Notes under the pieces: model-generated
What the model was told of the DNA's origin: nothing
The model's database searches: none
Seen by the model: the letters and a program-made list of their open reading frames with translations, nothing else
Assembly (NCBI RefSeq): GCF_009870125.1
Contig: NC_046679.1
Span: 29,946,001 to 30,010,000, forward strand
DNA: 64,000 nucleotides
From: Drosophila pseudoobscura
Lineage: Eukaryota > Arthropoda > Insecta > Diptera > Drosophilidae
Direction: 5' to 3'
Translations under genes and position numbers: made by a program
Part shown: positions 58,401 to 64,000 of the stretch, piece by piece
How the letters are laid out: every line of letters begins with the position of its first letter
How positions within the stretch are numbered: position 1 is the first letter of the stretch

Positions 58401-61400
58401 CCGGGGGGAAGAACGTGCCACAAGCACACCTGGACTCTTGTCTATGCCTCAATGCGCGTGCGCACAAGCTGCCGGATCGCTGGGAGGGGGGGAAGTGGCG
58501 GCACAAGGAAGCGAGACAGCGAGGGGCACCCAGGCAGACGGAACCAAAGGGCACTGGCTGACATCGTCCAACATTCTCGTTTCTCGAAGCGATTTTTACC
58601 TGATCTCGATTCGGATTCCTATGTTTCCATTTCCTATGATTCTATTTACCCAACGGCTGGTGCCTCTGCTGGCATAAAGTTTCCACAAAACACCTTTCAA
58701 CTTGTTTTTGGCACACTGCAGTCCCCGTTGCAGTGGCAGGAGCAGAAGTTCTCATAATCCTGCCACAATTATGTTGCCGCAAAGTTTGCTTGGCAGTCGT
58801 TTCCACGAGAATTGGCAGCACACAACTTTGTGAGCAACTGAAGCGAGAGAGAATTGTGCTAAAAGAAAATGTCCTTCTCGTTGTGTCTCAGGACCTCAGG
58901 ACGGGTAGAGACTGGGGATTTTATGCGAAAACTTTTGCTAGGCACTTGCCAAAAGGCATGCCCCATGCCCCAAGCCCCAAGCCCCAATGCAGTAAACTCG
59001 AATTATTATGATTCTATTCCAGCCTCCGTTATGGCCGCTGTGGCCCCTTTTGGCTAAGCCCTCGACTGCCAGATAAGATACAGTTCCAGATACACGGAAA
59101 CACACTCTCCGCCAGAGAGATATCGGCCGCCATATGGCGGGCCATAGATACCACATTCGACGGGGCCTGCACTTAGCCGCCCCACGTTCAAAGTGTAGGT
59201 GTCGTGGGGCATATCCCATCGGTGGGCTCTGTAGTCCTTCGCGGGCTCTAGGGTAAGCCCTTGGTCTAACCCTTTGCTTGGCTCTGGGGCAGTTCCTTTT
59301 TTTTCAGACATACTATAAGCACATTTTGTGGTCGCTGTTTGTCGTGGCTGCGTTGTTGGCTTTTATTGTCTTTCAGCGCTTGATTAGATAGCACACAGAC
59401 ACAGTCACAGATACGGATACAGGGACAGGGACAGGGACAGGCACAGGCATAGAGCACGCAATGGCAGCCAGAAAATGGCCATATGTGGCCAAGTTCTTTT
59501 CCCCCAGTCGCCCCCACCGCCGCGGACTTTTGTTTGGACAACGGACTTTGCAGCAGTTTCCTTGCCACATGCAGCGGTCGAGGCGAGTCGATGAGTGAGG
59601 CTTTTGTCGGGCACCTGTGTCCCCACCTTCGTGTCTCCAGTGCTTATCGCGCTTTTAATATCACGGGTAAAAGGGAGGCCTGTGGGGGGAACAGAATGCA
59701 TGCCTAACGTGTGTCCTCGTCTCCTGGTCTGTTCCGTTTCGTTCCTATCTATGCAGATATCTTTCTCCTCCTCGTCTATCTATATCCCCGCGTATCTGTG
59801 TATCTGTTTCTGCGCGTGTGTGTGTTTCTGTGGGTGCATTAAAAACATTTTCATTGTAATCAAGCGTACTTTCTTTTATTATTATTATTTTGCCTCTCTG
59901 TCCTGCCACTAACGACACAAATTACTCAAATGTATCTGGCAGATACTTTTTTGTTTCGTGTATACCCGTCTCTGTCTTTCGCCTCCTCCTCGTAGTCGTC
60001 GTCGTCGTCGCTCATATATTATTTATTGATCGCGATAAGCGTCACGAAGCCAATTTCAAGCGTTAGCCAAATGATACTTCCTCCCGCCCCCCTCCAGCAC
60101 CCTACCTCGCTCCACCCCCCCTGTCTACCCACCGTACTTAATCGTAAGTGCTTTTTGCATTCGCTTCCAGCTAATTTTCGAGTACAGTCCCGCGCTTTGC
60201 CAGCTAACATTCTGCCCGGGTCCGTCTCAGTGATTTCCCTCTACCGTACATCCGTTTTGGTGCGTGGCAGCCTGCCCCTTAACGTTGCAATCAAAGGTAG
60301 ACTTCATGGCCATGCAGCTGGCAGATGTCGTCGTCGTTCCTTAATAAGTCACCCCATGGGTCCCTCCCTCAGCAAACACAAGGCACTACTGGTGGTGGTG
60401 GTGGTGGTGGTGCAAGCGTCTTCAAGACGCTCTGGGAAACCCAACTGTCGTCGATCGTTTGGCCGTTACGACGTCAGGGGCCTGGCGTGTGCTGTATGGC
60501 CCATAGACCGTAAAACGGAGGCACTGCACTGGAACCACCCCATCCCCATTGCCCACTTCCAGGGCCTTCTGTTCTTCTGTTCTTTTCTGGCTTTTGTAAC
60601 GTATTTCTTACTCAACTTCGCCTCTAGTGGGGGTAGTGGGGGAGTCACGCAATGCTTGACGCCTCCTCCACAAGTCGCCTCTGAATAATTCAATTTCTCG
60701 TGTCTCCTGTGTGTCCTGTCCGTAATGTGTCCATTTAGACGGGGTCATTAGGAGCGGGGCATAAACACTTCCTTCCCACTGAGTCCAGCGGTAAGTTCCT
60801 TAACAAAACGCCTCCTCCTCCACCTCCTCCTCCCCCTGTGGTGGGTGGTGCTGGTGGGTGACTTATTTTTATGACAAATGCGAGATATGTTAATGCGATA
60901 GGCTTGCTCGGTGGTTATTAAGGAAATTACCCACACATGGCGCCAGTCCTTGGAGTCCTTGAAGGTACGTACAAATATTTGAAGTTTCAATTTCATGCGG
61001 CAAGAGGCATTAATAGAATATACGTAGTCGCCGCAGAGAAATGACTTCATGTCATGCCTTGAGATAATTAGAGGTTGTCCACCTCCCCCCCCTCAACCCA
61101 CTCTCTGCCATATATCCCAATTTGCTTGGCTTATCGCTGAGGACAAATCTGGCCGCACATCCCTCTGTGGCATGTCGGGGAACCTTGGAGCTGCGCTGAG
61201 TCACCGTCGATTGTGGAGGGGCCTCGGTGGCGGACTAAATTTATTTAAATTCATCTGCGTATCAACAAATTGATTGTATTTAATTCAATTGAACTCAGGC
61301 AAAGAGTCGGACAGAGTCAAATGAAAGGCATCCACAGAGGAGCGAGGCACTGGCTACGGCTTCGACTACGGCTTCGGCTTCTCTGGGTTCCAAATTGACT

Positions 61401-61673
61401 TGAATAATGAAATTTGCTGCTAATAAAAGCAGACTGTGATTCAAAAGGGGAGGCTCCTCCCATCGTATGGGTTTCGGACTCCGTGGGGACTTCGGGGGGG
61501 GAGTCAAAAAGTCGCAATAAAATCTTGTAAAAGCATAAAATTCAATTTCATTTGTTCTCGGCATCCTTCCACTCTGGCATTGTGTGTGTTTTTGCTTTAA
61601 AGGGCAACGATTTTCTTGATCAAACAATGGGAATGTTGTCTGGACACTTCTTAGGAGGGAGAGCGAGAGAGAT

Positions 61674-61695
61674 GGGGGGGGGGGGGGGGGGGGGG
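61674..61695. repeat. G22 homopolymer
   Basis: Twenty-two consecutive G on plus, preceded by GAGAGAGAT. It is a strong G-quadruplex candidate and a difficult site for sequencing. Confidence 0.9.
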
Positions 61696-61859
61696 AAACA
61701 ATTGTTGATTTATGCATCGGAGATGAAATTCTTGGAAAACTTTTGAATCCTTTGCTGGCACTTGTCATAATTGCAATGAAAAACTACCTTTCGATGGGTA
61801 GGGCAGGAGCCCGGCTCCTCCACAAGTGACAGTTTCAATTAAAAATACGTTTAGGCACA

Positions 61860-61904
61860 GGGCCTGGGCTTGGGCCTGGGCTTGGGCCTGGGCTCTGGGC
61901 CTGG
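61860..61904. repeat. GGGCCTGGGCTT minisatellite, copy 2
   Basis: Three to four 12-mers, the same unit and orientation as at 49627-49687. Confidence 0.85.
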
Positions 61905-64000
61905 ACTCGGGGCTTAATCGCAGTCCCTTTCGCTTAAGGAGTGGCCCGCCCCAAGGGGCAAACAAAACTCAAGTAGTCGAAAGAGTGCAGAGTCCGGGGA
62001 TTCATTATGATAATTTAGTTGCTGGGAGAAGCTGCAGCAGCGGCTACCGGCTTGACATTTGAAGAACCCTCTCAAGTGGAGGCAGGCAAGGCCGTGAAAG
62101 GAAAGCGTCCCTTCGACAGATAGGACGACACATTAATGGAATTAAATTTGTGGAAAATGGTTTTGCGAGTCGGGATTGAGAAGCAGAGGCAGTGCCGCGA
62201 CTCCTATAGAAAGTTGAGTGGCCGATGGCCCACCACGTGCTGGGCGGGGGGCGGGGGGAGGGTGGCAAGGCATGAATCAACCTTAACAACCACTTGCTGC
62301 CCCTCTCCCTGATTCCCACTGTGACAGCTCGTCGTCAGCTGGCATCATAACTCAGTTCGAGTCGCAGTCGAGTCGAGTCCGGTTCGGTTCGGTTCAGTTC
62401 TTCGCCGAGTCAAAGGCTGCACTTAATGAGCACATCCGGTGGATGCCCGCCGCCGCCCCGTTGCACTGTCCATTGCAATGGCCTTGCATTGCTTCATTGC
62501 ACTTTACATTAAAGTCGCGACATTACACAATACACAATACACAATACGAACGAGAACGAGAACATTAATGTTCATTAGTCCATTCGTCCATCTTAGGGTT
62601 GTCCATCGTCCATCGCCCATCGCCCATATCCATTTGGATGTCCATGTCATAATGCCCATCGACGGGGCCTCGGCCTCGGTCCCTGTCAAGGTGTCAACGC
62701 TTCATGCTCAATTAAGGGAGAGGTCACTCGGTCTTGGCGACGCCGATGGAGACAGAGAATGGAGGAATCTCTTGCGATGTAATTGAAACCCTGCTGGCGT
62801 CTTTTGCTTCTCCTTTGGCCAGGAAATGCAAGCAACCGCCGTGACGTTGGCCCCTTCAACGTCTCCACCTTTTGAGTTTTGAGTTTTGGTTTCGGGGCCT
62901 TTTGTTCCTTTTGACGGGGTTTGTCTTTCGACTTGACCTTTTGTTTGTGTTGCGGTTCATTAAGGCAACTCGAAACCCTTTAATTGTCTTTTCTGCTTGC
63001 CCCTTCTAGTGCTGCTGCTTGCCCCTTCTGTTGCTCCCTGCCTCCTAATGTTGCTGCTGCTGCTTCTTCGGCTTCGCTGGCAGCCTGAGAACTTTTCCGA
63101 GTTGGACACAGATTTGGGCTCTGACGGTGGGGAGGGGAGGCTCTACTTGTTGTGGCACAGCGAACGACTCCAGAATTAGTTGATTTATGAATTATGACGA
63201 CCGCTGCAGAGCGGATAATGGCAGACAGGCTGTCTACGAGTAGAGCGCGGTCTAAGCTGCCGGATATTCTAATAAAGGCAGTCACCAGTCACCCGCCTCC
63301 CGCCTCCGCCTCCCATGGCCTGCAATTGTGGATGGACCCAATGGTGGATTCGCTGCAGATTTAACACTTCTTGTCAGATGTTGATTGAAGCAGCCCCTAG
63401 CAGACCAGTTGTGCGGCTCCTCCATCGAAGAAGGAACCAGCAATTGTCGAATGCGGAACTGCAGGGCTGCCTGGGCTGCATGGGGCATGTGGCATGGGAA
63501 CTATTCTCTTCGGCTGCTGCTGCATTCAAATTAGTGCAATCAACTTATCTTGTGGGTATCTGCAAGTGCTTGCAGCAGCCACTTGCTGGCAATTGTATCT
63601 TTGTATCTTGTATCTAACACTTCAATTGTCCGCTGGCCAGCAGCGATGGGAATTTGTCTGCCTCCCCCCGCCCAAAGGAAAAACTATTTAAAGGCGAAAG
63701 GAAATTATTAAAAATTATTGCCCCTTTGGCCGTGTGAAAAGCGTACCCTCCCTCGCCCTCTCCACCCCCTCCAACCACCCTGTTATGGGAACTGTGATCT
63801 TTCGTGAAATGGAAATTGCTTCCTCTGTGGCTGGTTCTGCTTCAAGGCGCCTTCCGGGGCGGCTCAAGGTGCGCTATGCGGCATAGCTTTACATGATTCG
63901 GCAGGTTTGGTTCCCAGCTGCAAGTTTCCTCCCTTAGCGGGCCCCTTAGCACCCCTTCCTCCCTCCCTCCGAGGTCCTGTGAGAACGCTCTCTGGGCCGT

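Larger units (their letters stand above)
55298..64000. other. Upstream region of prospero: 5'UTR, intron or regulatory DNA
   Basis: 8.7 kb with no recognisable coding exon on either strand. It has GA/CT tracts near the gene, (TATC)n at 55514-55538, (CTC)n near 57957-57978, G22 at 61674-61695 and a second GGGCCTGGGCTT tract. Known pros promoters and neural enhancers lie upstream of the coding exons in D. melanogaster, so this is probably regulatory; I cannot place a start site. Confidence 0.5.

Noticed and set aside
1-64000. tRNA, rRNA or CRISPR features
   Set aside because: None seen. No cloverleaf with A and B boxes was noticed, and regularly spaced repeats here are microsatellites in a eukaryotic genome.

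Overview
This is a 64 kb piece of a Drosophila chromosome. It holds the prospero neighbourhood (86E in D. melanogaster, part of Muller element E) plus some neighbours that may have been brought in by inversions. Short 55-75 bp introns, DRE motifs at promoters, very GC-rich third codon positions and a close run of known fly orthologues (RpL24-like, Dtd, ninaG, an SLC5 transporter, Ranbp9, Irbp, mgr, mRpL40, pros) support this. A neuroparsin gene between mgr and mRpL40 argues against the melanogaster subgroup, which is reported to have lost that hormone. An obscura-group species is my best guess. Exon boundaries were worked out by hand from splice sites, reading phase and remembered protein families; no database was searched.

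Region 1 (1-26 kb) is a dense block of housekeeping genes on both strands: COMMD2 (+), Non3/RPF2 (-), an mTERF-family gene (+, with an apparent one-base frameshift), a Trm7/FTSJ1 tRNA methyltransferase (-), Usp8 (+), RpL24-like (+), Dtd (-), ninaG (+), an SLC5 transporter (+), Ranbp9/importin-9 (-), Irbp/Ku70 (+), mgr/prefoldin-3 (+), neuroparsin (-) and mRpL40 (-). The themes are ribosome biogenesis, tRNA quality control and modification, and protein folding and traffic, with one secreted hormone and one eye enzyme among them. Four introns in the neighbouring ninaG and SLC5 genes can only be joined in phase with GC donors.

Region 2 (26-28.1 kb) is AT-rich and gene-poor. It carries three copies of a ~100 bp repeat and one copy of a ~60 bp motif that also occurs upstream of Usp8 and RpL24-like.

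Region 3 (28.1-64 kb) belongs to prospero on the minus strand. The coding sequence runs from 55297 to 44430 and includes a recognisable AT-AC/GT-AG twintron inside the homeo-Prospero domain and a 522 nt in-frame segment that looks like an exitron. Downstream, about 16 kb of strand-asymmetric sequence (T and TG tracts on plus, so A and CA in the transcript) fits the known very long neuronal 3'UTR of pros. That stretch contains a GC-rich hairpin cluster and a perfect 131 bp tandem duplication. The 8.7 kb upstream of the start codon is 5'UTR, intron or regulatory DNA with no recognisable gene.
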